Source: Micromonospora rosaria
GTDB taxonomy: Bacteria > Actinomycetota > Actinomycetes > Mycobacteriales > Micromonosporaceae
Length of the DNA: 64,000 bases
Reading direction: 5' to 3'
NCBI RefSeq assembly: GCF_001567585.1
Contig: NZ_LRQV01000010.1
Coordinates: 29,446 to 93,445 of the forward strand
In this document: one piece after another, positions 8,501 through 15,990 of the stretch
Numbering within the stretch: the first letter of the stretch is position 1
Layout of the letters: every line of letters begins with the position of its first letter
The notes under the pieces: model-generated
Databases searched by the model: none
What the model saw: the letters and a program-made list of their open reading frames with translations, nothing else
Told to the model about the DNA's origin: nothing
Position numbers and translations under genes: made by a program

Positions 8501-8581
8501 GATCCGCTGGCGGGCTCCACCCAGGTTCAGCGACCGGTCACCATTGATCAGTTCCACCGGCCCGAGTAGTCGCAGACCCAT
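5540..8581 (-). CDS. AfsR-like SARP regulator with NB-ARC and TPR domains
   Basis: About 1,013 residues from the ATG at 8581, which has GGGGGAGA upstream; a GTG at 8623 would add 14 residues. The N terminus (GLRLLGPVELINGDRSLNLG...) is the OmpR-type winged helix of SARPs, followed by the bacterial transcriptional activation domain (about 95-250). A proline-rich linker leads to an STAND ATPase domain with Walker A GMAGVGKSSLA and Walker B LLLVLDDV, then a TPR solenoid (LEIMRRAGDRIGEAHIMRSL...). The length and order match AfsR. It lies beside the C-nucleoside-like operon and is the obvious candidate for its activator. SARPs usually bind direct repeats next to the -35 region of target promoters. 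Confidence 0.9.
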   Translation of the reverse strand: MGLRLLGPVELINGDRSLNLGGARQRIVLAVLGLNINRVVPVGQLIDAVWGNDPPTTARSQIQICISALRRLFEDVGRPQAISTRPPGYLLQLDTTDVDSLHFAALVAEARRQVDAGTKADAARTLRTALALWRGDPLSGVASDQVQRAATVLAEQRLAAVEERIQLDLELGAHQETVSELQGLVGEHPLRERLHTFLMLALYRCGRQADALKAARHARTVFADELGLDPSEELQRLERAILQRDPALGTTDERPPAVVPPPTPKWTPPPPRGGPMVVLPRQLPASITDFVGRERQLDRICRLLARDSDGDQVTGHGMPIVVISGMAGVGKSSLAIRAAHELSDQYPDGQLYADLRSWDRQDHTAKLLARFLRALGITGSAIPDGMEERGELYRSMLFGKRLLLVLDDVPPDIQLLPLLPGSSSCAVIITSRVRLTGLPGARLVDLELFDLAQSLEMLTALVGPDRVAASRDDAAELATLCGGLPLALRITGARLASRPHWRLGGLVHRLRDEAKRLDEFVHHGLELRSNMELAYRGLGAAAQRLLRLCSMMRAPDFPSWTAAALLDSSTFEAEDILEGLVDAQFVDTVQYPDAAPRYRLHDLIRVYAAEKLAETETDEERTAALSRVLSGWLALAEEAHRSTYGGNYTTLHGTAPRWIMDHADAVAYLGDPAHWWETERRALIVAVRQSADAGLAELCWDLALTSVSLFESKGYFDDWRECTTTAYGAAERAGNRVGMAAMRYSMGTLHMFQTRLADADACFGTALEIFTAEGVEYGGGLVLRNAAHIDRLRGDTASMLAKYARSLEIMRRAGDRIGEAHIMRSLAQHRMDDGDHRGAIDLLDQALTICRETGCLRVEAQVTHRFAEVYLATDQIELARQALHRVLRIVRDTGDRIGETHALYGLGLLRHREGRPDNATMILTHTLERARQLGERLVEARARYSLGEIALATGRLTAGVAHLRAARELFEQLGSTVWHERACSLLAEAALLSDDPPDDGAAPGLTRQIPLPA

Positions 8582-8635
8582 CCAGTCTCTCCCCCGCTGG
8601 CTGTGGGTGATCTGTCGGTCCACACTACGCCACCG

Positions 8636-8675
8636 ATCGCCAATATATCGATTATTAACGATGAATAACCTTGGC
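8636..8675 (-). promoter_or_regulatory. AT-rich promoter region of the SARP gene
   Basis: A short AT-rich island (around CCAATATATCGATTATTAAC) stands out in otherwise about 70 percent GC sequence, just upstream of the SARP start on the minus strand. It is the best promoter candidate for that gene. The rest of the 8582-9069 gap shows nothing I can assign. Confidence 0.5.
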
Positions 8676-9069
8676 TGTTCTCGGATGTGGGTGTGCTCTT
8701 TGGACCGAGGGACGGGGGCGCGGGCCCGGCCCGTTCACCCCGTTCGACACCCACCGAGGCAAGGACCGGCGAACTGCTGACGCCGCCCCCGTGATTGATC
8801 GCTCATTTCGGCGCACGGCGGCAAGAACGACGTCGGACGCCTACTCCGTTCGACGGACGACCGGAGCGCCGTGGCGATCTCCACCCGGCGGCGACCACAA
8901 AGGCAACGGGGACGGATGTCCAATCCGCCGCCAATCAATGGGCGAGGTTCGCCCGAGACGATGCCGGGAGCGACCGACCGGCGACCGGGCGGCCGGAGTT
9001 GTCGGGGCGGTTGCGCCCCCGCCTTTCCGTCGACCCCAGCCGCTCGATGGGCGGCGAGGGCTCGCCCCC

Positions 9070-9660
9070 TCACCGGCCGGGGGACGGGTGGGTCGGCTGG
9101 GGGATCACCCCCGAGACGGCCAGCCGGAACAGCCGGTCGGCCCGGGTCGCCGGGTCCGGGTGGTGCTCGGTGGCCAGGGTGATGCCGACGATCAGGTCGA
9201 TCAGGTCGGCGATGGTGACCCCCGCCACCACCGCTCCGGCCCGCTCGGCCTCCCGCAGCAACGGGCCCGCCGCCTCCTCCAGCACCGCCGCGCACGAACT
9301 CTGGCGCACCGGGCCGGCACCGGCCCCGTCGTCGTAGGACAGCGCCTCGGCCAACCCCCGGACCGACACGGAGTACGCGACGACCTCGTCCAGCCACGCC
9401 AGCAGCGCCGCCCGGGTGTCGGCCCGGCCGGTCAGGTCACGGGCCCGTTCGCACAGGGCCTCGATCCGGGTGTGGGAGACCGCCTCCAGCAGGGCCCGCC
9501 GGGTGGGGAAGTGCCGGCGCACGGTCGCCGAGCCGACCCCGGCGGTACGGGCGATCTGTTCGAGGGAGGCGCTGGCGCCGTGGGCGGCGACCTCCCGCTC
9601 CGCCACGGCGAGGATCCGCGCGTAGTTGCGCCGGGCGTCGGCGCGCTGGTGGTCAGGCAT
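9070..9660 (-). CDS. TetR-family repressor of the divergent NmrA-type oxidoreductase
   Basis: 196 residues from the ATG at 9660. The N-terminal TetR DNA-binding domain is clear: NYARILAVAEREVAAHGASA, SLEQIARTAGVGSATVRRHFP as the helix-turn-helix, then RRALLEAVSH. The C-terminal domain resembles those of actinomycete repressors that sense small aromatic or electrophilic ligands. The gene is divergent from the NmrA-like gene, and two near-identical palindromes fill the space between them. Autoregulation and control of the neighbour are inferred from that arrangement. Confidence 0.88.
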   Translation of the reverse strand: MPDHQRADARRNYARILAVAEREVAAHGASASLEQIARTAGVGSATVRRHFPTRRALLEAVSHTRIEALCERARDLTGRADTRAALLAWLDEVVAYSVSVRGLAEALSYDDGAGAGPVRQSSCAAVLEEAAGPLLREAERAGAVVAGVTIADLIDLIVGITLATEHHPDPATRADRLFRLAVSGVIPQPTHPSPGR

Positions 9661-9682
9661 GGCGTCCTCTCCGAGGTTGCCT

Positions 9683-9739
9683 AAATGGCGGGGCCCGCCG
9701 TATCGTACCTTCACGGGAAACGGCGGGCCCCGCCGTTTT
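9683..9739. promoter_or_regulatory. Paired palindromic TetR operators
   Basis: Two copies of a GC-rich palindrome sit in the divergent promoter: AAATGGCGGGGCCCGCCGTA at 9683-9702 and AAACGGCGGGCCCCGCCG at 9718-9735 followed by TTTT. Their centres are about 35 bp apart. The repeated symmetrical sequence between a TetR gene and its divergent partner is typical of TetR operators. Confidence 0.7.
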
Positions 9740-9764
9740 CGCCGCGTACCCGAGGAGCACCCCC

Positions 9765-10694
9765 ATGTCCCCAGCAGCATCCGCGCCCGTCCTGGTCACC
9801 GGTGCCACCGGCCGGCAGGGCGGGGCCACCGCCCGGGCCCTGCTCGCGGCGGGCGTCCCCGTCCGGGCCCTGGTCCGCGACCCGGACAGCGACCGGGCCC
9901 AGCGGGTTCGCGCCCTCGGCGCCGACCTGGTCACCGGCGACCTCGACGACCGCGACTCCCTGGTCCGGGCCGCCGAGGGGGTCCGGGCCGTCTTCTCCGT
10001 CCAGATGCCGGCCTGGACGGAGCAGACGGGCTTCGACTTCGCCGGGGAGGTGACCCAGGGGGTGAACCTCATCGAGAGCGCGAAGGCCGCTGGGGTGCCG
10101 CAGTTCGTCTACAGCTCCGTCTCCGGAGTGGGTCAGCACACCGACATCCCCGGCTGGGCCGAGGGTCGCTGGTCCGCCCTGGAGGGGCCACTCGGGGCCA
10201 AGGCCGCCATCGCCGACCGGCTCCGGGCGGCCGACTTCCCGCGCTGGACCCACCTGAAGCCGGGCTTCTTCATGGAGAACTTCACCCCCTCGATGGCCTT
10301 CCTCTTCCCCCGTGGCGTCGAGGGCGGGCTGGTCAGCGTCCTGCGACCCGAGACCCGGCTCTCCCTGGTCGCCGCGCAGGACGTCGGCCGGGCCGCCGCG
10401 GCGGCCTTCCTCGACCCGAGCCGGTTCCACCGGGTGGAACTGGAACTAGCCGGCGACTACCTGTCGATGACCGAGATCGCCGAGATCCTCTCCCGCGCCC
10501 TCGGCACCCCGCTGCGGGCGCCGGAGATGACCGAACAGCAGGCCTTCACCGCCGGGATGCCGAGCATGGGGGCCTCCCACGAGTACCTGAACGTCGCGGG
10601 CCAGCCCGCCCGCCCCCGGTACGCCCGGTCCCTCGACATCCCGCTGACCAGCTTCGAGGAGTGGGCAAGCACCCACCTGGGCCCCACCGCCTGA
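9765..10694 (+). CDS. NmrA-family NAD(P)-binding oxidoreductase
   Basis: 309 residues. The Rossmann signature VLVTGATGRQGGATARALL lies at the N terminus, followed by RALVRDPDS (adenine-ribose phosphate side), VTGDLDDRDSL, and FVYSSVSG. These place it in the atypical SDR family of NmrA/HSCARG and NAD(P)H:quinone oxidoreductase-like proteins, with the usual 290-310 residue length. Such proteins act as redox sensors or quinone reductases. Control by the divergent TetR suggests induction by a xenobiotic or electrophile. No specific substrate can be read from the sequence. Confidence 0.85.
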   Translation: MSPAASAPVLVTGATGRQGGATARALLAAGVPVRALVRDPDSDRAQRVRALGADLVTGDLDDRDSLVRAAEGVRAVFSVQMPAWTEQTGFDFAGEVTQGVNLIESAKAAGVPQFVYSSVSGVGQHTDIPGWAEGRWSALEGPLGAKAAIADRLRAADFPRWTHLKPGFFMENFTPSMAFLFPRGVEGGLVSVLRPETRLSLVAAQDVGRAAAAAFLDPSRFHRVELELAGDYLSMTEIAEILSRALGTPLRAPEMTEQQAFTAGMPSMGASHEYLNVAGQPARPRYARSLDIPLTSFEEWASTHLGPTA

Positions 10695-10731
10695 CGTCTC
10701 CGGGCCCGGGGCACGGTGGCGGGCGGGACGG

Positions 10732-11709
10732 TCAGCCGAGGGCCGGCCGCCACCGCCCCGGCTCGGTGTCGGGCGACCGGGCGAAGTAGGGCTCGGCCGC
10801 CGCCAGGCGGGGCACCGCCACGCCCAGCCGGTGAGCTTCCGCCAGGGTGTCGCGGCAGATGGCGCGCAGTTCCTCGGGGTTCGCGTGCGCCTCCATGACC
10901 CGGCGTGCCGGCGGGAAGTAACGGAACAGCCAGGCGAGTGCCGGTGCCGCCAGCCAGAGGGGCGCCGTGAAGGGCAGCAGGTCGCTCCGGTGCCGCCGCA
11001 GGTCGACGCCCCGGGCCTCGACGAGCGGTAGCAGTTCGCGGGTGGCGAGGATCGCCTCGCGTACGGCGCCGGTCGTCCACCCGGACAGCGAGCCCTGCTT
11101 GAGGCTCTGGGTGTGCAGGCCCGCGTTCTGGGCGAAGTGGATCGACAGCCAGCCACGGAAGTCGGAGGTCTCCCGGATCCGGAACCCCGCCTGGCGGAAC
11201 ACCTGCCGTACGGCCCGCTCGCGCTCGGTCGGCGGCTGGTCGAGAGTGCCGGCGAAGACCACGGGCAGCAGCGCCCCCCGCAGCACACCGTCGTCGCCGA
11301 AACCGCCGCCGGCCCCGGGGAAACCCCAGGCCACCTGGTCGGCGGGGAAGTGCTCTGCCGCGGTCGACGGCTCGACCAACAGGTTGTTGAAGACGAGCAC
11401 CGTGGCCCCGCCCACACGCGGCCCCAGGAAGGCCGCGGCCTCCGGGAAGGCGTAGTGCTGCACGCTCAGCACGATCAGATCGAAGTCGTGGTCCGGCTCC
11501 AGGGACTCGCGGTAGCGCACCGGCCATCGCTCGGTGACGCGCTTGCCCCACGGTCGTCGCCGCGCGTCAAGCAGGTCGAGGTCGATCGCCTCCCCGTAGG
11601 CCGCCGCCCGGCCCGGCCGGACGTAGAACTCGACGTGGTGCCCGGCCCGTTCCAGGGCCCACCCGTACGCCGCGCCGATCACGCCCCGGCCGAACATCAA
11701 GATCTTCAC
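10732..11709 (-). CDS. Ketopantoate reductase (PanE/ApbA) family oxidoreductase
   Basis: 325 residues beginning MKILMFGRGVIGAAYGWAL, the GxGxxG dinucleotide-binding loop of the ApbA/PanE family, with the HHVEFYVRPGRA segment that recognises NADPH. The central DFDLIVLSVQHYA and NNLL segments fit the family, as does the helical C-terminal domain. Many members are not true ketopantoate reductases, and the divergent TetR gene suggests a regulated accessory role rather than pantothenate synthesis. The ATG at 11709 lies beside a TATAAT element and two operator palindromes. Confidence 0.78.
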   Translation of the reverse strand: MKILMFGRGVIGAAYGWALERAGHHVEFYVRPGRAAAYGEAIDLDLLDARRRPWGKRVTERWPVRYRESLEPDHDFDLIVLSVQHYAFPEAAAFLGPRVGGATVLVFNNLLVEPSTAAEHFPADQVAWGFPGAGGGFGDDGVLRGALLPVVFAGTLDQPPTERERAVRQVFRQAGFRIRETSDFRGWLSIHFAQNAGLHTQSLKQGSLSGWTTGAVREAILATRELLPLVEARGVDLRRHRSDLLPFTAPLWLAAPALAWLFRYFPPARRVMEAHANPEELRAICRDTLAEAHRLGVAVPRLAAAEPYFARSPDTEPGRWRPALG

Positions 11710-11725
11710 GTCGCACCTCGTAGCC

Positions 11726-11771
11726 TATAATTGGAGACGACCTCCACTTAGAAAATATGGAGACAATCTCC
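11726..11771. promoter_or_regulatory. -10 element and paired TetR operators
   Basis: TATAAT at 11726-11731 is a perfect -10 hexamer. It is followed by two palindromes, GGAGACGACCTCC (11733-11745) and GGAGACAATCTCC (11759-11771), each trailed by ACTT and 26 bp apart. They lie in the divergent promoter between the PanE-like gene and the TetR gene and overlap the likely transcription start, consistent with repression. Confidence 0.75.
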
Positions 11772-11794
11772 ACTTGTCAACTGCGAGGCCCCCC

Positions 11795-12361
11795 GTGACC
11801 GATGCCAAGCCACTGCGCGCCGACGCCCGCCGCAACCGCGACGCCCTGATCGCCAAGGCCCGCGAACTCTTCGCCGGCGGCTGCTTCAACCTGCGCTTCG
11901 ACGACTTCGCCAAGCTGGCCGGCGTGGGCACCGGCACCCTCTACCGCCACTTCCCCACCCGGGAGGCCCTGGCCGAGGCGGTCTACCGCGAAGAGATCAC
12001 CGCGATGTGCGACCGCGCCCGCGAACTACGCGCCACCCTCCCCGCCGACGAGGCGCTGGAGGCGTTCCTCCGTGGCTTCGTCGACCACCTGTACTCCCAC
12101 GAGGGCCTCGCCCGTACCCTCGCGACGCTCATGGCCACCCGCTCGGGCGCGCTGGCCGAGGGCGGCCAGGCCCTGCACCAGGCCGTCGCCGACCTCCTGG
12201 CCGACGCCAGGACCGGAACCGTCCGCGACGACGTGGGGGCCGGCGCCGTCATGGTGGCCCTGCACGGCATCTGCGCGGCCTACGACCACCCGACCCACCG
12301 CGCCGATGCGGACGGCGTCGTCACCCTTCTCCTCGCCGGCCTCCGTCGCCCGGCGACCTGA
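11795..12361 (+). CDS. TetR-family repressor
   Basis: 188 residues from the GTG at 11795 (GAGG just upstream); a TTG at 11774 would run into the operator and is less likely. The DNA-binding domain is clear: ARRNRDALIAKARELFAGGC, then FDDFAKLAGVGTGTLYRHFP and TREALAEAVY. The C-terminal half (LEAFLRGFVDHLY...) resembles the ligand domain common in actinomycete TetR proteins. It is divergent from the PanE-like oxidoreductase, with paired GGAGAC-N-TCTCC-type operators between. Confidence 0.88.
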   Translation: MTDAKPLRADARRNRDALIAKARELFAGGCFNLRFDDFAKLAGVGTGTLYRHFPTREALAEAVYREEITAMCDRARELRATLPADEALEAFLRGFVDHLYSHEGLARTLATLMATRSGALAEGGQALHQAVADLLADARTGTVRDDVGAGAVMVALHGICAAYDHPTHRADADGVVTLLLAGLRRPAT

Positions 12362-12459
12362 GCGACGCCCGCCCGGCACCGCCCCCGTCACCTCAGCGGG
12401 GGCCGCAGACGCCGCCGGCCCCGAGGCCCTGGCGGGTGCCGGCCACCCGCCAGGCCCGG

Positions 12460-12970
12460 TCAGGAGCTGGTCGGGGCCATTGCCGGGAGGCGCTGGGCGA
12501 GCGCCTCGCCCTCGACGTCCAGGCTCGGCACGACCTTCTCCATCCAGCGGGGCATCCACCAGATCCGCCGGCCGAGGATGAGCATGACGGCGGGGACGAC
12601 GAGCATCCGGACCAGGAAGGCGTCGACGAGGACGCCGACGGCGAGGGCGAAGCCGATGGTCTTGAGGATGATGTCGTCGGTGAGGGTGAAGCCGGCGAAC
12701 ACCCCGACCATGATCAGGGCGGCGGCGGCCACGACACGGGCGCTGTGGGTGAACCCGTCGACGACCGCCTGGCGCGCCGGCGCCCCGTGCACGTAGGCCT
12801 CCCGCATCCGCGTGACGAGGAAGACCTCGTAGTCCATCGCCAGGCCGAACAGGATGCCGGTGAGCAGGATCGGCAGCAGGAACAGCACCGGGCCGGTGGT
12901 GTCGAGACCGACGAGTTCGTTGAGCCAGCCCCACTGGAAGACCGCGACGGTCGCCCCCAGGGAGACACCG
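12460..12970 (-). pseudogene. MMPL-family transporter, C-terminal remnant
   Basis: About 170 residues of the C-terminal membrane domain of an MMPL (RND-type) lipid/drug exporter survive: LGATVAVFQWGW, LLPILLTGILFGLAMDYEVF, the conserved MDYEVFLVTRMREAYVHG stretch, and FALAVGVLVDAFLVRMLVVP. A full MMPL protein is about 700 residues, so three quarters is missing. The frame stays open to 13188, but that part is antisense to a TetR remnant and does not look like MMPL sequence. The break near 12965 coincides with the break in the TetR gene, so one deletion explains both. Confidence 0.8.
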
Positions 12971-13198
12971 ACGGGCCTGCGGGCGGAGATCACGGCGCTT
13001 CTCGCGGAAGGCCAGGCGGCGGGCAGCGTCCGGTCGGACATCTCCCTGACCGACGCGGCCTCGCTCGTCCTCGCGGCGGCCGACGGTCTCAGCACCCAGT
13101 GGCTGCTCGACGGGAGCGCCGACCTCAAGAGCGGCCTGTTGCTGCTGCAACGCCTCCTCGAACCGCCGGACCGACAGGTGGGTCGCACCGAGGGCTGA
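12965..13198 (+). pseudogene. TetR-family regulator, C-terminal remnant
   Basis: The frame GLRAEITALLAEGQAAGSVR, then SDISLTDAASLVLAAADGLS and LLLLQRLLE, is the ligand-binding C terminus of a TetR regulator (IxxxIAxGQAxGxxRxD pattern). The helix-turn-helix half is absent. It abuts the truncated MMPL gene on the opposite strand, so the original locus was probably a divergent tetR-mmpL pair whose shared promoter, both 5' ends and the DNA-binding domain were lost together. Confidence 0.7.
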
Positions 13199-13233
13199 CC
13201 CCCGCCCGCACCCGCACCGACGAGGACCGCAGC

Positions 13234-13260
13234 GGGCCCGGCGGGTCACCCGCCGGGCCC
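13234..13260. terminator. 12-bp GC hairpin terminator
   Basis: Positions 13234-13245 and 13249-13260 are perfectly complementary with a TCA loop. The hairpin sits between the TetR remnant (ends 13198) and the convergent sugar dehydrogenase gene (ends 13277). Confidence 0.7.
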
Positions 13261-13276
13261 ACCGGTCACGGCCGGG

Positions 13277-14392
13277 TCACCGGGCCGGGAACCGCAGGAC
13301 GCGGTCGTCACCGTCGCGGACGTCGCCCCGGCCGTCGGTGTTGGAGGTGGTCACCCAGAGCGCGCCGTCCGGAGCCACCTGCACCGTGCGCAGCCGCCCG
13401 TACGCGTCGGTGAGCTGGGCGGACGGCTCGCCGAGCCGGTCACCGTCGAGCGGCACGACCCACAGCCGTTCACCGCGCAGCGCGGCGACGTAGGCGGTAC
13501 CGGCGGTGATGGCGAGGCCGGACGGGGAGGCCTCGCGGGTGGACCAGGTGACCAGCGGGTTGGTGTAGCGGCCACCCGCCGTGTCGCCCTCGCCCTCGAC
13601 CTCGGGCCAGCCGTAGTTGCGGCCCGGCTCGATCAGGTTGACCTCGTCGACGTCGTTCTGCCCGAACTCGGTGGCGAAGAGCCGGCCGTCGGCGTCCCAG
13701 GCCAGGCCCTGCACGTTGCGGTGACCCAGGCTGTAGACCGGGGAGCCGGCGGTGGGGTTGCCGGGTGCGGGGTCACCGTCCGGGGTGAGCCGCAGGATCT
13801 TGCCGGCCGGGCTCGCCGGGTCCTGGGAGCTGGAGGTGTTCCCGGCGTCACCGGTGCCGACGTACAGCATGCCGTCGGGGCCGAACGCGATGCGCCCGCC
13901 GTTGTGGAAGCTCGCCTTGGCGATGCCCGAGAAGACCACCTCGGGCGCACCGCCACCGAGCCGGAAACGCACGATCCGGTTGTCGTCGGCCGCGGTGAAG
14001 TAGGCGTAGACCAGGTCGTCGGTGGCGAACTCCGGCGAGACGGCGAGGCCGAGCAGCCCGCCCTCCCCGGCCGCGGCCACCCCGGCCACCTCGGCGACCT
14101 GCTGCGGGGCACCGCCGCCGGCGGCCACCCGCAGGATCCGACCGGAGTCCCGCTCGGCGACCAGGGCGTCGCCACCCGGCAGGAACGCCAGACCCCACGG
14201 TACGTCGAGGCCCCGTGCCACTTCCTCTCCCGCGCCGAGGTCGGGGGCCCCGGCGGGAGAACTGCTCGCCGTACTCGTCGCCACCGGTCCCGCGCCCGGA
14301 CCCGCCTCGTCCTCGTTCCCGGTGCCACACCCGGCGGCACCGGCAGCCAGCAGGAGGGCCAGTGCCGATCCCGCCCATCGTCGCGTCCGCAT
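13277..14392 (-). CDS. Secreted lipoprotein PQQ-dependent sugar dehydrogenase (glucose/sorbosone dehydrogenase fold)
   Basis: 371 residues from the ATG at 14392. The N terminus is a lipoprotein signal (RTRRWAGSALALLLAAG then GCG, cysteine as lipidation site) followed by a Ser/Thr/Ala linker. The catalytic part is the six-bladed propeller of the GSDH family: LDVPWGLAFLPGGDALVAE, GGLLGLAVSPEF, HNGGRIAFGPDGMLYVGTGD, SLGHRNVQGLAWD and EFGQNDVDEVN are its hallmarks. These enzymes oxidise aldoses with PQQ in the periplasm or cell-wall zone; a PQQ supply is not visible here. It is monocistronic and flanked by a terminator. Confidence 0.87.
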   Translation of the reverse strand: MRTRRWAGSALALLLAAGAAGCGTGNEDEAGPGAGPVATSTASSSPAGAPDLGAGEEVARGLDVPWGLAFLPGGDALVAERDSGRILRVAAGGGAPQQVAEVAGVAAAGEGGLLGLAVSPEFATDDLVYAYFTAADDNRIVRFRLGGGAPEVVFSGIAKASFHNGGRIAFGPDGMLYVGTGDAGNTSSSQDPASPAGKILRLTPDGDPAPGNPTAGSPVYSLGHRNVQGLAWDADGRLFATEFGQNDVDEVNLIEPGRNYGWPEVEGEGDTAGGRYTNPLVTWSTREASPSGLAITAGTAYVAALRGERLWVVPLDGDRLGEPSAQLTDAYGRLRTVQVAPDGALWVTTSNTDGRGDVRDGDDRVLRFPAR

Positions 14393-14602
14393 TCGTCTCC
14401 TCCGCCGTCGTCCTTGGTTGATCACCTCGGCTCGCCCTATCGAGAAAAGCACAGGTGGGCGGAGATCGTCGGTCGGCAACCGCGGGTGTGGTGAGCGTCA
14501 GCCGGCGCTGCCCCGTTCCGCCGGTCCCGCCCCGCCGGGATCGGCAGGGGCTACGGTTGGTGTTTCCGGACGGTCCGGGCGGAAGGAGGCGTCGAACCAG
14601 CC

Positions 14603-15919
14603 GTGGGCGGCTATGGCGTGCAGGTCACGCTTGTGTTCGTGTTGGTGCTGGTCAACGCGGTGTTCGCGGGCAGCGAGATGGCGTTGGTGTCGCTGCGGGA
14701 GAGCCAGTTGCAGCGCCTCGAACGGCGCTCCCGGGCCGGGCGGGTGCTGGCGAAGTTGGCCCGCGACCCGAACCGCTTCCTGGCCACGATCCAGATCGGT
14801 ATCACGCTGGCCGGGTTCCTGGCCTCGGCGGCTGCGGCGGTCTCCCTCGCCGCGCCGCTCGTGGGCCCGCTGGGGTTCCTGGGGTCGGCGGCCGAGCCGG
14901 CCGCGATCGTGGTCGTGACGATCCTGTTGACCTTCGTCACCCTGGTCTTCGGCGAGCTGGCGCCGAAACGCATCGCGATGCAGCGTGCGGAGGGCTGGGC
15001 GCTGCTGGTCGCCCGACCGCTGGACACGCTGTCGGCGGTCTCCCGGCCGGTGGTGTGGCTGCTGAGCAGGGCGAGCGACGCCGTGGTACGGCTGACCGGT
15101 GGTGATCCGCGCGCCCGACGGGAGGAGGTCACCACCGAGGAGCTGCGGGACATGGTCGCCGCGCAGCGCAACCTCACCCTCGAACACCGGATGATCATCT
15201 CGGGGGCGTTCGAGGTCGCCGAGCGGACCCTGCGGGAGATTCTGGTGCCGCGCCGGGACGTGGTGACCCTGTCGGCGTCGTTGTCCGCGCCGCAGGCGTT
15301 GCGGGAGCTGGGCGCGTCGGGGCAGACCCGGGCCCCGGTCGTGGGTCGCAGCGGCCTGGACGACACGCTCGGCGTGGTGCACCTGCGTGACCTGCTCGAC
15401 CAGGACGGACCGGTCGCCGAGCACGCCAGCCCCGCGGTGTACCTGCCCGAGACGTTGAAGGTGACCGAGGCGATCCGGGAGCTGCGCGCGCAGCGGCAGC
15501 AGTTCGCGCTGGTGGTGGACGAGCGCGGCTCCATCGACGGCATCGTCACGATGGAGGACCTGGTCGAGGAGATCGTCGGCGAGATCTACGACGAGACCGA
15601 CCGGGACGTGCAGTCCGTGGTCCGGGAGCCGGACGGATCGCTCCTGCTGCCCGGCGGGTTCCCCCTGCACGACCTGCCCGACGTCGGCGTCGATCTCGAC
15701 GAGGACACTCTCGAGGACAACGACTACACGACCGTGGCGGGTCTGCTGTTGGCCCGCCTGGGGCACATCCCGAAGGCACCCGGCGGGGTGGTCGAGTTGC
15801 CGGGCCTGACCGCAGCGGTCGCGGAGGTGACCGGGCAGGCCATCACCCGCGTCCGCCTGCGCCCCAGGCCCACCGGCGACGAGGGGCCCGAGACCGGCGA
15901 CGACGTCCCCGGCTCGTAG
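14603..15919 (+). CDS. CNNM/CorC-type membrane protein with CBS domains (hemolysin family)
   Basis: 438 residues from a GTG start. The N-terminal CNNM domain has about four membrane helices: VTLVFVLVLVNAVFAGSEMA with the typical GSEMAL, TIQIGITLAGFLAS, and LVFGELAPKRIAMQRAE, the conserved GELxPK motif. Two CBS domains follow (about 215-335; APVVGRSGLDDTLGVVHLRD and FALVVDERGSIDGIVTMEDL), then a C-terminal CorC_HlyC domain (VDLDEDTLEDNDYTTVAGLL). Related proteins affect Mg2+/Co2+ efflux or membrane integrity; hemolysis is only a historic label. It is a single gene ended by a hairpin. Confidence 0.9.
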   Translation: MGGYGVQVTLVFVLVLVNAVFAGSEMALVSLRESQLQRLERRSRAGRVLAKLARDPNRFLATIQIGITLAGFLASAAAAVSLAAPLVGPLGFLGSAAEPAAIVVVTILLTFVTLVFGELAPKRIAMQRAEGWALLVARPLDTLSAVSRPVVWLLSRASDAVVRLTGGDPRARREEVTTEELRDMVAAQRNLTLEHRMIISGAFEVAERTLREILVPRRDVVTLSASLSAPQALRELGASGQTRAPVVGRSGLDDTLGVVHLRDLLDQDGPVAEHASPAVYLPETLKVTEAIRELRAQRQQFALVVDERGSIDGIVTMEDLVEEIVGEIYDETDRDVQSVVREPDGSLLLPGGFPLHDLPDVGVDLDEDTLEDNDYTTVAGLLLARLGHIPKAPGGVVELPGLTAAVAEVTGQAITRVRLRPRPTGDEGPETGDDVPGS

Positions 15920-15951
15920 CCCGGCCGTCCCGTTGGTGGCGACGGCCGGGC
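15919..15951. terminator. Hairpin terminator between convergent genes
   Basis: An 11-bp perfect stem (15919-15929 with 15941-15951) begins at the CNNM/CBS stop codon and precedes the end of the convergent DJ-1/PfpI gene. Confidence 0.7.
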
Positions 15952-15990
15952 GGTGGCAGGCTGACGTTCCAGGCGGGGCTGGTTCGGTCC

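Noticed and set aside
5453..8569. A 1,038-codon open frame antisense to the SARP gene
   Set aside because: Its composition is Gly/Val/Pro/Gln-rich with no motif, while the opposite strand encodes a complete AfsR-like protein. It is a by-product of high GC.
12975..13188. N-terminal extension of the MMPL frame to an ATG at 13188
   Set aside because: This part is antisense to a recognisable TetR C terminus and has no membrane character, so the open frame is accidental.
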